64,000 nt of DNA from an uncultured Treponema sp. (GCA_910584475.1 CAJUBD010000004.1:159501-223500), one strand, 5' to 3'. Positions 26,802-36,379 are shown, counted from the first letter of the stretch. Made by a program: numbers and translations. The notes: a model not told the origin generated them from the sequence alone.

Positions 26802-27850
26802 ATGAAAAGATTTGAAAAATATACGGGGGGGGGTATAGACTAAACTCATTTCTTCCCCGCAATAAAAAATTAGGTAAATACTTTACGAAAGGCTTGCAAG
26901 CGGGTGTTTTGGCAACCGCGTTAATGCTGGGTACCGCGGGTTGCGGTAACAATGCGGGCGGCAGCACCGTGGAAGAAGAATACACCCCCACCCCAACTCC
27001 CACCCCAACACGACCTGGTGAATGTACCGGCGATCATTTCCAATATGAATATGAGGAACTTGGTGGCGTCCAATTTGTTGGCGGTAACGAAGATTGGGAT
27101 CGCACTTATATTGATATAGATGAAACCTTTGACAACCATTACGACAAAGCCATGCAATTTATGTATAAAAAAATCGCCAATTTACAGAAAGACCTTAATA
27201 AGGTTGATACAGAAAACAACCCTTTATATAAACTAATTGGCACCGCCTTAAAGAAAGATCCGGCACAAGACGAACAATACGAACCAACTATTTCAACTGT
27301 TATTAACAATAACTACGAAAACCTTGCCCCTATTTTTGCTCATTTCCAAAAACAATATTTAAATGAACAAGGTAATTCCTATGATAACGATGCTAAAATT
27401 AAGTATAATTGCTTTCAAGCTTGTTACCATTTATTAGCCAGAGAGGCTTTTAATAAGTCGATTGGCAATGTTTCTCGTGGAACATTCGAAACCAACACAG
27501 AATATACAGAGCATGATTATTTTTTTAACGCCGAGTTAGCCAAGGCTGGCTTAAATTGCACAACGCAAACTTTTACCACCGCCATGGCTAAGGAGAACAT
27601 GAAAGTAACCTTAGACGAAATTGCCAATAAAACCAATACCGATAGTGCGATCTTACAAAAAGTTGTTGAGTTAGCGTTGTATAACGAAAGTTTGTACGGA
27701 CTGCATGATTTTGCAAAGGTAGAATTTAAGGCACGCGGCAAAGAATTTGATAGATACTGGCAATACCAACGTGACCACTCTGTTTTTGACGATGTTATTG
27801 ATAAAGAATTTTTTAACACTCGCAATATTATTGACGACCGCACTATGTAA
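26802..27850 (+). CDS. lipoprotein switched off by a G9 tract (phase-variable)
   Basis: AGGGG sits 6 nt before ATG 26802. The frame reads 13 codons through nine G (26825-26833) and hits TAA. Adding one G brings the rest into frame: a basic region, a hydrophobic stretch (GVLATALMLGTAGCG, lipobox TAGC), a PTPTPTPT linker and about 275 residues of unknown function with no recognised domain. The full product would be about 350 residues. Codon choice (many TTA, GCC, CGT) differs from neighbouring housekeeping genes, suggesting transfer. A strong promoter and a strong terminator frame the gene as a single unit. Initiation at the TTG at 26894 could give a shorter product. Confidence 0.7.
26825..26833 (+). 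repeat. G9 homopolymer (phase-variation tract)
   Basis: Nine consecutive G near the 5' end of a lipoprotein gene. Nine gives a 13-residue peptide, ten gives the full lipoprotein, and eight gives a TAG two codons later. Confidence 0.75.
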
Positions 27851-27873
27851 CGCCACAATTGATAATCACAAAA

Positions 27874-27902
27874 AAGCAACGTGAACCACGTTGCTTTTTT
27901 TT
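27874..27902 (+). terminator. intrinsic terminator after the G9 lipoprotein gene
   Basis: AAGCAACGTG and CACGTTGCTT pair perfectly (10 bp) around a 3-nt loop and are followed by six T. On the complement the run of A before the stem lets it also serve the gene fragment on the other strand. Confidence 0.85.
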
Positions 27903-27933
27903 GTCCCCTACCTTGCCACCGGCGTGCTCAGGT

Positions 27934-28290
27934 TTACCAGTTAACGGGATCCGTACACTCCGCCAACGCGTGTTTATTATTTTTGGGATCAAAGTTGTTC
28001 CAGAAGTTGGTACTTAAATAGGTGTAATCGACTTTTTTCAAAACGGGATCTTTATCGTCCCACACCCCGCCGTCGGTGGTAAAGCAGATCCAGTTCCATC
28101 GACCGTTTTTCGCCCAGTAGTGCATGAAGTTATGGTAGCCCGCGTATTGGTTATCGGCACTGTACACCGATTGGATCATTTGGCACGCCCGTTTGAAATA
28201 ATCGAAGGGCACGTAAAGTTGGGTGAACGCTTTGTCGGCCATGCGGTCGATGCCGTTTAATTGCTTGAATTAACGAAAAGCGTGTGCGGA
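27934..28290 (-). pseudogene. fragment of an unknown gene in the foreign-looking island
   Basis: On the complement a good GGGGAAAGGA site precedes ATG at about 28290. The frame gives MSAHAFR, an in-frame TAA, then 108 further codons to 27934, including ATG 28242. The product is rich in aromatic residues (YHNFMHYWAKNGRWNWICF), with no family recognised. It could be a 102-residue protein starting at 28242, or a nonsense-mutated gene. Codon style matches the adjacent G9 lipoprotein more than the host genes, so both may have arrived together. Its 5' end abuts the grpE promoter. Confidence 0.4.
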
Positions 28291-28327
28291 CATTTCCTTT
28301 CCCCATTTCATTTTTTTTCGTTTTTCC

Positions 28328-28357
28328 TTGACGGCTTTCATAGATTTTTATTATCTT
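28328..28357 (+). promoter_or_regulatory. grpE promoter, probably leaderless
   Basis: TTGACG (28328-28333), 18 nt, TATCTT (28352-28357), then 7 nt to ATG 28365. No CIRCE element (TTAGCACTC-N9-GAGTGCTAA) is present here. Confidence 0.55.
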
Positions 28358-28364
28358 TATAAAT

Positions 28365-29021
28365 ATGGAAGAAAAAGAGGAAATCGCAGAGCAGGCGGTC
28401 GAGCAGGAAATCTCGAAGCCGGAATCTTCTGCGGACAAGACTTGTGAGAAATGTGACGGCGTGGATCGCGCGGCAAGCGAGGGCGGAGACGCTGATTGCG
28501 CCGTGGACGAATGCGCTTCGACCGATGTGGAGCAGGAGGAGGCGGAAAAAGTGCCTTCCCCTGAAGAAAGGATCGAGGCTTTGGAAAAGGAAAACGCCGA
28601 CTTGAAGGATCAGCTTTTGCGCCGCGCGGCAGACTTTGACAACTACCGCAAGCGCATGATAAAGGAAAAGCAGGAGGCATTCGACTATGCCAACGCCGGT
28701 CTTTTGCAGGATTTGCTTGAAAGCATCGACAATTTGGAGCGGACTTTGGCGGCGGCAGAAAACGCCACGGATGCCGCTTCGATCGCGGACGGCGTGAAGA
28801 TGATAGTTTCGTCGCTTGTCAGCATGCTTGAGAACAAGTACAATCTGACGGCTTATGGCGCGGCGGGGGACGCGTTCAATCCTGACGAGCACGAGGCTCT
28901 TCGCAGCGAGCAGGACGACGTGGAAAGCCCTGTCCTCAAGGAAGTGTATTTGAAAGGATACAAGCTAAAAGATCGCATTATCCGAAACGCGAAAGTTTCG
29001 GTTTCGATGCCGAAAGATTGA
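28365..29021 (+). CDS. grpE: nucleotide exchange factor GrpE
   Basis: A protein of 218 residues with an acidic, disordered N-terminal third. A coiled coil follows (about 65-110, LEKENADLKDQLLRRAADFDNYRKRM), then the C-terminal beta domain (GDAFNPDEHEA...KGYKLKDRIIRNAKVSVS). It releases ADP from DnaK. It is longer at the N-terminus than E. coli GrpE because of the acidic tail. The order grpE-dnaK-dnaJ is the usual chaperone cluster. Confidence 0.96.
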   Translation: MEEKEEIAEQAVEQEISKPESSADKTCEKCDGVDRAASEGGDADCAVDECASTDVEQEEAEKVPSPEERIEALEKENADLKDQLLRRAADFDNYRKRMIKEKQEAFDYANAGLLQDLLESIDNLERTLAAAENATDAASIADGVKMIVSSLVSMLENKYNLTAYGAAGDAFNPDEHEALRSEQDDVESPVLKEVYLKGYKLKDRIIRNAKVSVSMPKD

Positions 29022-29109
29022 TTTGGCTCAAATTGAATTGCGTCAAATCAAATCAAACTGAATTGAAATTTTTTCGCAACATCAAGTTGCAATAAATTGG
29101 AGGAAAATT

Positions 29110-31065
29110 ATGGGAAAGATTATTGGAATTGACTTGGGAACTACGAACTCTTGCGTCGCCGTGATGGAAAATGGCGAGCCGGTCGTAATCCAAAACTCGG
29201 AGGGCGGACGCACTACGCCTTCAATCGTCGGCTTCACTTCGAAAGGCGACCGCATCGTCGGTTTGCCCGCGAAAAACCAGATGGTCACGAACCCGAAGAA
29301 CACTGTTTATTCGGCGAAGCGACTCATCGGACACAAATTCTCAGAGCTTCAGGGAGAGGCGACGAAATTGCCTTACAAGGTCGTTGACCACGGACAGGAT
29401 TTGCGAATTGAAATCGATGAAAACGGAAGCGTAAAGCAGTACAGCCCGCAGGAAATCTCGGCGTTCGTATTGCAGAAGATGAAAAAGACTGCCGAAGACT
29501 ATCTCGGCTCGGAAGTGACCGAAGCGGTAATCACAGTTCCCGCCTACTTCAACGACGCGCAGCGTCAGGCGACGAAGGACGCTGGAAAAATCGCGGGACT
29601 TGACGTAAAGCGCATCATAAACGAGCCGACGGCCGCCGCCTTGGCGTTCGGCTATAAAGAAGATCAGGCGAAAGAGAAGACGATCGCCGTTTACGACTTG
29701 GGCGGCGGTACGTTCGACATTTCCATTTTGGAATTGGGCGACGGCGTTTTTGAAGTGAAGTCCACGAACGGAAACACTCAGCTCGGCGGCGATGACTGGG
29801 ATCGCGTCATAATAAATTGGCTCATCGCCGAATTCAAAAAGGACACTGGAATCGACCTCGGAAACGACCCGATGGCGATGCAGCGTCTGCGCGAGGCGGC
29901 GGAAAACGCGAAAATTTCGCTTTCTAACCAAACGAGCGTTGACATCAACTTGCCGTTCATCACGGCGGACGCAACAGGTCCGAAGCACTTGCAGAAGAAT
30001 CTCACGCGCGCTCAGTTCGAGCAGATGACGGACAGCCTTTTCGAGGCGACGAAAGAGCCGTGCCGCAAGGCGATGGCGGACGCGGGCGTTACAGCCGACC
30101 AAATCGACGAGGTCTTGCTCGTAGGCGGTTCGAGCCGCATGCCGAAAATTCAGGAAATCGTAAAGCAGATTTTCGGAAAAGAAGGAAATCGCTCGGTGAA
30201 CCCTGACGAGGCGGTCGCGGTGGGCGCGGCGATTCAGGGCGGCGTTCTCGGCGGCGACGTGAAGGACGTGCTTTTGCTTGACGTTACGCCGCTTTCTTTG
30301 GGAATCGAGACGCTCGGCGGAGTCTGCACGAAGCTCATTCCGCGCAACACGACGATTCCTACGAAAAAAAGCCAGATTTTCTCCACTGCGGCGGACGGAC
30401 AGACTGCGGTTTCCATCCACGTCTTGCAGGGCGAACGCGAGATGGCAGCGCAAAACCGCACGCTCGGCAATTTCGACTTGGTGGGAATTCCCGCCGCTCC
30501 TCGTGGCGTTCCGCAAATCGAAGTTACGTTCGACATTGACGCGAACGGCATCGTCCACGTTTCGGCAAAAGATTTGGGCACTGGCAAAGAGCAGCACATC
30601 CAAATCACTTCTTCAAGCGGACTTTCCGAAGAGGAAATCAACCGCATGGTGAAGGACGCGGAGGCCAACGCCGCCAGCGACAAAGCCAAGCGCGAGGGAA
30701 TCGACGCGAAAAACGAGGCGGACAGCCTGATTTATGCTACGGAAAAAACGCTCAAGGAAATGGGCGACAAAGTTGATTCCGCGGAAAAGCAGAAAATCGA
30801 GGATGCCATTGCCGATTTGAAGAAGGCTATGGAAACCGACAATGTTTCGGAAATCAAAGCCAAGACCGAAAGCCTCAAGCAGGCTTCCTACAAAATCGCC
30901 GAAGAACTGTACAAACAGCAGGCGGCGCAGGGAGCGGCGGGCGCAGGTCCTGACGCGGGCGCAAATCCGAACCCGAATGACGGCGGCTCTGGAAATGCTG
31001 GCTCTTCGCAGGGCGGTTTTGACAAAGGCAGCGCGGAAGACGTGAATTACGAAGTGCATGACTAA
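29110..31065 (+). CDS. dnaK: molecular chaperone DnaK (Hsp70)
   Basis: A cytoplasmic ATP-dependent chaperone of 651 residues. The actin-like ATPase begins IIGIDLGTTNSCVAV and contains AVYDLGGGTFDISILE and VLLVGGSSRMPKIQE. The substrate-binding domain has DVTPLSLGIETLGG. A helical lid ends in a Gly/Ala/Asn-rich tail of normal length. GGAGG stands 6 nt before ATG. It lies 88 nt after grpE and 73 nt before dnaJ, which has its own promoter. Confidence 0.98.
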   Translation: MGKIIGIDLGTTNSCVAVMENGEPVVIQNSEGGRTTPSIVGFTSKGDRIVGLPAKNQMVTNPKNTVYSAKRLIGHKFSELQGEATKLPYKVVDHGQDLRIEIDENGSVKQYSPQEISAFVLQKMKKTAEDYLGSEVTEAVITVPAYFNDAQRQATKDAGKIAGLDVKRIINEPTAAALAFGYKEDQAKEKTIAVYDLGGGTFDISILELGDGVFEVKSTNGNTQLGGDDWDRVIINWLIAEFKKDTGIDLGNDPMAMQRLREAAENAKISLSNQTSVDINLPFITADATGPKHLQKNLTRAQFEQMTDSLFEATKEPCRKAMADAGVTADQIDEVLLVGGSSRMPKIQEIVKQIFGKEGNRSVNPDEAVAVGAAIQGGVLGGDVKDVLLLDVTPLSLGIETLGGVCTKLIPRNTTIPTKKSQIFSTAADGQTAVSIHVLQGEREMAAQNRTLGNFDLVGIPAAPRGVPQIEVTFDIDANGIVHVSAKDLGTGKEQHIQITSSSGLSEEEINRMVKDAEANAASDKAKREGIDAKNEADSLIYATEKTLKEMGDKVDSAEKQKIEDAIADLKKAMETDNVSEIKAKTESLKQASYKIAEELYKQQAAQGAAGAGPDAGANPNPNDGGSGNAGSSQGGFDKGSAEDVNYEVHD

Positions 31066-31103
31066 AATTGCGAATGGCGGTCGCAGTCGGCAAATGTCGG
31101 CTG

Positions 31104-31132
31104 TTGACCTCCATTTGATTTTGTAGTATATT
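31104..31132 (+). promoter_or_regulatory. dnaJ promoter, probably leaderless
   Basis: TTGACC (31104-31109), exactly 17 nt, TATATT (31127-31132), then GAAAAA and ATG 31139. There is no Shine-Dalgarno sequence. Confidence 0.7.
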
Positions 31133-31138
31133 GAAAAA

Positions 31139-32275
31139 ATGGGCAAGCGAGATTATTACGAAGTTCTTAGCGTAGACAAAAAGGCGACTCTTGACGAGAT
31201 AAAAAAGGCGTACCGAAAGCTCGCCGTAAAATATCATCCCGACCGCAATCCGGGCGACAAAGAAGCGGAGGAAAAATTCAAGGAGGCGACCGAAGCCTAC
31301 GAAATTCTTTCCGACGACAAAAAGCGTCCGATTTATGATCAATACGGCTTTGCCGGACTTGAAGGCATGGGCGGCGGAGGAGGCGCGCAATATTCGCACG
31401 CGTTCACCGACTTTGCCGACCTTTTCGGCGGCATGGGCGGCGGATTCGGCGACATTTTCGAAAGCATTTTCGGCGGCGGAGGCTCCTCGAGGCACTCGCG
31501 GCAGGATGACAATACTGGCGCGTCTTTGCGCTATGATTTGGAACTTTCGTTCAAGGACGCGGTATACGGCACGAAAACCGAACTGCGTTTTTCTCGGAAC
31601 GAGCTTTGCCCCACTTGCGGCGGAGGCGGGAACGAGCCTGGAACAGGCAAAAAGACTTGCCCGTCATGTGGCGGATCAGGACAAGTTCGGCGCAACACTG
31701 GATTTCTTTCGATGGTGCAAACTTGTCCGCAATGCGGCGGTGCGGGGCAAATAATCGAGCATCCGTGCAAGGCTTGTCGAGGAAGTGGCTACAAAAAAGA
31801 AAGCAAGGCCGTAACGCTCACGATTCCCGCCGGAGTAGAGGGCGGACGCAGGATTGTGATTCCCAAACAAGGCGATGCCGGAAAAAATGGCGGCTCGCGC
31901 GGCGACTTGATTGTCGTGCTTCATGTCCGAAGCCACGAATATTTCGAGCGCAGCGGAAACGACCTCTATTGCGCTGTGCCTGTTTCCATAAGCCAGGCGG
32001 CTTTGGGAGCGACGATTACGATTTCCTCTCTCGACGGACGGAAGATCGACATTCCGGTTTCCGCCGGCACGCAGAATGGAAAGCTGCTCCGCATAAAAGG
32101 CGAGGGCGTTCCGTATTCTGGCAGTGCTCGAAAAGGCGACTTGTACATAAAAGTGATGGTGCAAGTGCCCGAAAGGCTTTCGGCGCAGGAGAAAAAGTTG
32201 CTGCAAGCGTTTGCCGAGGCGGAAAACCCCACGAAAGAGCCGAAATTGATACCTCTCTCATCTCTCGCAAGATAA
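31139..32275 (+). CDS. dnaJ: co-chaperone DnaJ (Hsp40)
   Basis: A protein of 378 residues. It has a J domain with the HPD motif (KYHPDRNPGD, about 31-40), a Gly-rich region (about 75-120) and a zinc-binding domain with four CxxCxGxG-type repeats (CPTCGGGG, CPSCGGSG, CPQCGGAG, CKACRGSG). The C-terminal substrate-binding domains follow. It stimulates DnaK ATPase and delivers clients. Its own promoter 6 nt before ATG suggests expression independent of dnaK. Confidence 0.97.
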   Translation: MGKRDYYEVLSVDKKATLDEIKKAYRKLAVKYHPDRNPGDKEAEEKFKEATEAYEILSDDKKRPIYDQYGFAGLEGMGGGGGAQYSHAFTDFADLFGGMGGGFGDIFESIFGGGGSSRHSRQDDNTGASLRYDLELSFKDAVYGTKTELRFSRNELCPTCGGGGNEPGTGKKTCPSCGGSGQVRRNTGFLSMVQTCPQCGGAGQIIEHPCKACRGSGYKKESKAVTLTIPAGVEGGRRIVIPKQGDAGKNGGSRGDLIVVLHVRSHEYFERSGNDLYCAVPVSISQAALGATITISSLDGRKIDIPVSAGTQNGKLLRIKGEGVPYSGSARKGDLYIKVMVQVPERLSAQEKKLLQAFAEAENPTKEPKLIPLSSLAR

Positions 32276-32369
32276 TTTGAGCCGCCGCAAACGCATTCGC
32301 TTTCTGCGCGGCCTAAATTATTTTGCTAAAAATTTATATTTTTTTCTTCCCTTTTTGCCGATAATATGT

Positions 32370-32375
32370 TATAAT
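32370..32375 (+). promoter_or_regulatory. -10 box of the PP2C/STAS operon
   Basis: A consensus TATAAT lies 26 nt before ATG 32402. AGGGG (32392-32396) gives a normal ribosome site. No good -35 box is seen. Confidence 0.45.
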
Positions 32376-32401
32376 ATCGTGTAGTCTTTTTAGGGGTTTA
32401 T

Positions 32402-33796
32402 ATGCTAAAAACCAAAAAACGCAATGCGGTCATAATGTCGAACGTCTTGGCAGTCATACTGTTCTTGTTGGTATCATATTTCATGCTGCCGCAGAGGACG
32501 AACGGAATCGGCATGTTTTATTTTGTGATTCTCGAATTTACGCTTTTGCTTTTTTCCCTTATCATCGGAAACACGTTTGCAAATTCACTGAGCAAAAGGT
32601 TCGAATATAATACGCTGAAAAAGACCGAAACTGTTTATGTGCAGGATTTCATAGACGCTTTGCGCTTCTGCTATTCCTTGGATGATTTTTATGAGGTCGT
32701 CAAAAACATTCTCGAACGCAGGGCGGACTGTTCGGTACTGTATATCGACAGCGAAAAGGACTATGTCCTGTATTCCTCTACCGATATTCTCACGAGCGAC
32801 AAAAACACCGTCAATACGCTGAACATGAATTTCCCGAAGACTTGGGAAGACGGAATCCATTTTATCGGAGACAAATTGGGAATCGTTTCCTCGTATAAGG
32901 CCGCGCGCGGATTTTTCCTGTGCGCGAACAAGCACCATTTTTTCATCTTCTGCCGTTATACGAGGCTTTTCGACACTGGCGTGTACAGCGTGCTCCTTGA
33001 GGAATTCGTGCGCTTTAGAAAACGCGCCGCCACCATCGCGAACCTTTCCGAAATCGCATCCCTTTCCAAAGACTGGGAGCAGCTCGCGGAAACTCAAAAG
33101 CTCTTTTTGCCGCACAAGCTCCCGGAAACGAACCGTCTCAAGATGGCGGCATATTACCGTCCGCTCGTCAACGTTTCTGGCGACTACTACACCGCGCTTC
33201 CCATCGACAATCACAAGACGCTCTTGATGCTCGGCGACGTTTCGGGAAAAGGCTTGCCTGCCGCTCTAATCATGGGCTTGATTATGAACACGGTCAAAAT
33301 CATCGATGACAAGGAAGATTTGGTTTCGATTGTCTATGCAGTTGACAAAGCCATCAAGAGCATGAAATTGCAGGACAAGTACACGGTTTTGTTCATCAGC
33401 ATTGTGGATACGCAAAAAATGACGATTCGCTATGTGAACGCTTCAATGTCCGACCCTGTAATCATCACGCGCGCGCCTGACGGCTATACGGTAAAGCCGA
33501 TGGCGTCGAATTGCGGCGTAGTCGGAATCATCGACTTGGACGGAGTGCACACCGACGAAATGAGGCTTTTCCGCGATGATGTTATTATGTTCGCCTCCGA
33601 CGGCGTCAGCGAAGTCATGAACGAAGACAATGTGGAATTGGGAGATACCGAATTGTATCACAATACTATGACGAAGAGCGCGGTAAAAACTCCGCAGGAA
33701 TATGTCGATGACGTCGTGCGCCTCATCTTTGACTATAAAGGCGAATGCAAATTGCACGACGATATTACAATGCTCGTTACAAAGGTGGTCAGCTAA
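32402..33796 (+). CDS. membrane-anchored PP2C (SpoIIE/RsbU-type) serine phosphatase
   Basis: A protein of 464 residues. It has two N-terminal membrane segments (about 10-30 and 38-60), a sensor-like region (80-215) and a C-terminal PP2C domain of the RsbU/SpoIIE class. The metal-binding aspartates are present: SGDYYT, LGDVSGKGLPAALIM, MFASDGVSE and HDDITMLV. Such enzymes dephosphorylate STAS-domain anti-anti-sigma proteins and so release partner-switching control. A STAS gene lies two genes downstream and the intervening gene starts directly at this stop codon, so the three form one operon. Confidence 0.9.
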   Translation: MLKTKKRNAVIMSNVLAVILFLLVSYFMLPQRTNGIGMFYFVILEFTLLLFSLIIGNTFANSLSKRFEYNTLKKTETVYVQDFIDALRFCYSLDDFYEVVKNILERRADCSVLYIDSEKDYVLYSSTDILTSDKNTVNTLNMNFPKTWEDGIHFIGDKLGIVSSYKAARGFFLCANKHHFFIFCRYTRLFDTGVYSVLLEEFVRFRKRAATIANLSEIASLSKDWEQLAETQKLFLPHKLPETNRLKMAAYYRPLVNVSGDYYTALPIDNHKTLLMLGDVSGKGLPAALIMGLIMNTVKIIDDKEDLVSIVYAVDKAIKSMKLQDKYTVLFISIVDTQKMTIRYVNASMSDPVIITRAPDGYTVKPMASNCGVVGIIDLDGVHTDEMRLFRDDVIMFASDGVSEVMNEDNVELGDTELYHNTMTKSAVKTPQEYVDDVVRLIFDYKGECKLHDDITMLVTKVVS

Positions 33797-36049
33797 ATGG
33801 TGTATGTAATAATAAATTGCGCGGTGGCGTTCTTTTTGTTTCACACTTCGTTTAACCTAAATACTCAGAATCTCAAGCACGAGAACACGCTCGTTAATAT
33901 TGTGCTTCTCGCTTCGGGTCTGTCGATTCTGATGGCGGTAATTTCAGGGATGGCTTTGTGGGGACCTGAGCGTTTCACTATTTTTCTGGAGCACAGCGCG
34001 CTGTTTTTGTTCGCCATCTTGTACATATTGATTTCGTTCTTCTTTCTCTCGTGCGCTTTCGGAGTGAACGCTTTTTTGACTGTGCTTGAAGTGATTTTTT
34101 CGGTGGCGGCTTTGTATCTCGTCGTGGCGAAAATCGAAGTGGCGGACAGTTCTAAATTGATTTTCACTTCTGAAAATGTTTTTTCCGGAAAGTTAGGCGA
34201 ATCGTTTTCGCTGACATGGATCGGGCTATATTATGGACTTTTCATTTTCGCCTTGCCGGGGTTTTCGCTCTTGACATTGATGCTCTATGCCGAAAATGCT
34301 GAGTCGCGCCTTATTTTTCAGCGTTCGCTCTTTTTCTTCGGATCATTGCTTCTCGGCTGGGTAGGCTTGGCAGCGATTGTCTTCACCGCGAAAATTCTTC
34401 CTTTGAACATCTTGCTTTTCATGTTGTTCGTGGCGGCATCTGTGGTCATGCTCGCGCGCTCGGCGGTTCAAGACAAGATTTTCGACGGTCTTTCGATTTT
34501 TTCAAATTTGGTCTTCAGCATAATGAAATTCGCCTTGCCCGCGTTTGTGGGCGCGTTTTTCTTCGTCGCCTTGCGTCCGCTTTACAGCGACATGCCGACG
34601 CTTTATTTCATTTTGGTTTTCCTGATTTCGTTCGTTATGATTTTCGTGGCGGCGGCATTGGTGAAAGTCGTGGCCAAGCTTTCGGCGTTCCGCTCGTCTA
34701 ATTATGGCGCGGACTTCGAGTCGGATTTGGCTGCCATCGACTACAACGACGAAACCGCAGACATTTGCGCCAAATTCTGCAGCATTTTCCAGAATCGTGC
34801 CGGTGTCGACAAAATGAAAATCCTCATCGCGGGCGGAAACCATGAGCTGAACACGGTATTTTCTTCTGACGGCAACAGCTTTACTCTTTCCACTCAAGAT
34901 CCCGGCTTGGAAATTATTCGCTCCGAAGGTCTGAACGTGTTCTTGAAAGAAGAAATCCAGGCGAATTTCGCGTTGCAGCAAAAGGAAAGCGAAATAAACG
35001 CCTTTATGGACAAACTCGAAGCCGAGACCCTGATAATACTTAACGAGGGTCGCCATTTGATAGGCGTGCTCGCGCTCGGCGAAAAGCACGGAGGCTCGAG
35101 CTACGATGAATATGACAAGGAAGTTTTCGACAAGCTATATTCATATTTCTTCGTCTTCGGATATTACATGAGCAACATCGCCAACGCTTCGGTAGTCGGC
35201 ACTGTAAACCGCGAAATCCGAATGTCGGCGCAAATCATCAAATCCATTCAGGAAAATATGGACATGGTAAAAAATCCGAAGATTGACGTGGGATACCTGA
35301 TGGTGCCCGCGCACAATATCGGCGGCGAATTTGTCGACCTTGTTCGCTTGACTGACACGCGCCATCTTTTCATAATCGGCGCGATGAGCGGAAAAGGCAT
35401 CAGCGCGAGTATGAATATGGTCATCCTGAAGTCCGTAATCAGAACGTTGCTTGCGACGACGCACGACTTCAAGAAATTGGTTTCCAAGATAAATTCCTTC
35501 ATTCACTCAGGGTTGCCGAGGGGCACTTTCTTCGCGGGTGTTTTCTGCCTTGCGGATTTCGAGACCGACACGCTTTATTACATAAACTGCGGCATTCCCA
35601 CGATGCTCTTGTATACCCGCTCTTTCAATAACGTCATCGAAATTCAGGGCGCGGGCTATGTGTTGGGATTTGCAAAGGATGTCACGCCGCTTTTGAAAGT
35701 AAAGCAAATGAAACTCAATCCGGGCGATGTTCTCGCGATTACGACGGCTGGCATCATCAACAGCCATTCTCTTCGCGGCGACCAATACGGCAAGGACAAT
35801 ATAAAGAAATCTATGACCGACAACTATATGTACGACGGAATGCACATGGCATCGTTTCTGTTCGACGACCTCAAGCGTTTTATGGCGAAAGACCTTGACG
35901 AGGACATCACCGTAATGATGATCCGCTATTTGGACAAAGACACTCAGACCGTCTCAAACCTTGACGAGGATGGGCAGGCTACCGAAGCGGCGGAAGAGGA
36001 AGTGGTGCATTACAAGAAGGCGGACGAAGTGGTCTTGGAGGCTTTGTAA
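33797..36049 (+). CDS. polytopic membrane protein with degenerate PP2C domain (pseudophosphatase)
   Basis: A protein of 750 residues with about eight N-terminal membrane segments (to about 295). A GAF-like region follows (about 330-470), then a C-terminal PP2C fold. The fold is recognisable from GGEFVDLVRL, GAMSGKGISASMNM, ITTAGIINSHS and DEDITVMMI. Compared with its neighbour, three of the four metal-ligand aspartates are changed (GD to GE, GDVSGKG to GAMSGKG, SDG to TAG). It is therefore probably inactive and may act as a sensor or as a competitor for the STAS protein. It starts immediately after the upstream stop codon, so translation is likely coupled. Confidence 0.82.
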   Translation: MVYVIINCAVAFFLFHTSFNLNTQNLKHENTLVNIVLLASGLSILMAVISGMALWGPERFTIFLEHSALFLFAILYILISFFFLSCAFGVNAFLTVLEVIFSVAALYLVVAKIEVADSSKLIFTSENVFSGKLGESFSLTWIGLYYGLFIFALPGFSLLTLMLYAENAESRLIFQRSLFFFGSLLLGWVGLAAIVFTAKILPLNILLFMLFVAASVVMLARSAVQDKIFDGLSIFSNLVFSIMKFALPAFVGAFFFVALRPLYSDMPTLYFILVFLISFVMIFVAAALVKVVAKLSAFRSSNYGADFESDLAAIDYNDETADICAKFCSIFQNRAGVDKMKILIAGGNHELNTVFSSDGNSFTLSTQDPGLEIIRSEGLNVFLKEEIQANFALQQKESEINAFMDKLEAETLIILNEGRHLIGVLALGEKHGGSSYDEYDKEVFDKLYSYFFVFGYYMSNIANASVVGTVNREIRMSAQIIKSIQENMDMVKNPKIDVGYLMVPAHNIGGEFVDLVRLTDTRHLFIIGAMSGKGISASMNMVILKSVIRTLLATTHDFKKLVSKINSFIHSGLPRGTFFAGVFCLADFETDTLYYINCGIPTMLLYTRSFNNVIEIQGAGYVLGFAKDVTPLLKVKQMKLNPGDVLAITTAGIINSHSLRGDQYGKDNIKKSMTDNYMYDGMHMASFLFDDLKRFMAKDLDEDITVMMIRYLDKDTQTVSNLDEDGQATEAAEEEVVHYKKADEVVLEAL

Positions 36050-36052
36050 ATT

Positions 36053-36379
36053 ATGGAACAGATTTCAATTTCCGAAAAGCGCGGCGCGAACTACACCTTG
36101 CTCGAGATTTCAGGCTCGGTCAACGCCTATACCATCGCGGACTTGCAGACTAGGGCTTATTCCATAATACAGGAAGGCAATCTCGTGCTTGACATGTCCA
36201 ATGTGTTTGAATTGGATTCGAGCGGCATGGGACTTTTGATGGGGCTTTTCAACGCCGGCATGGAAAGCGAAAAAAAACTCTATCTTCTCAATATGTCGCC
36301 GCCCGCGCAAAAGACCGTCCTTGAAACTGGCTTTATCGACGCGTTCAACGTGATAAATTCCGTCACCGAAGTCACCTGA
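36053..36379 (+). CDS. STAS-domain anti-sigma factor antagonist
   Basis: A 108-residue cytoplasmic protein with the SpoIIAA/RsbV fold. Strand and helix order is normal, and the phosphorylatable serine lies in LDSSGMGLLMGL (about residue 56). It is the likely substrate of the upstream phosphatase in a partner-switching circuit. No anti-sigma kinase (RsbW/SpoIIAB) is encoded in the window. GGAGG lies 11 nt upstream inside the end of the previous gene; the spacing between genes is 3 nt. Confidence 0.92.
   Translation: MEQISISEKRGANYTLLEISGSVNAYTIADLQTRAYSIIQEGNLVLDMSNVFELDSSGMGLLMGLFNAGMESEKKLYLLNMSPPAQKTVLETGFIDAFNVINSVTEVT

Noticed and set aside
28240..28365. CIRCE heat-shock operator before grpE
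   Set aside because: I looked for TTAGCACTC-N9-GAGTGCTAA and found no match upstream of grpE, dnaK or dnaJ.
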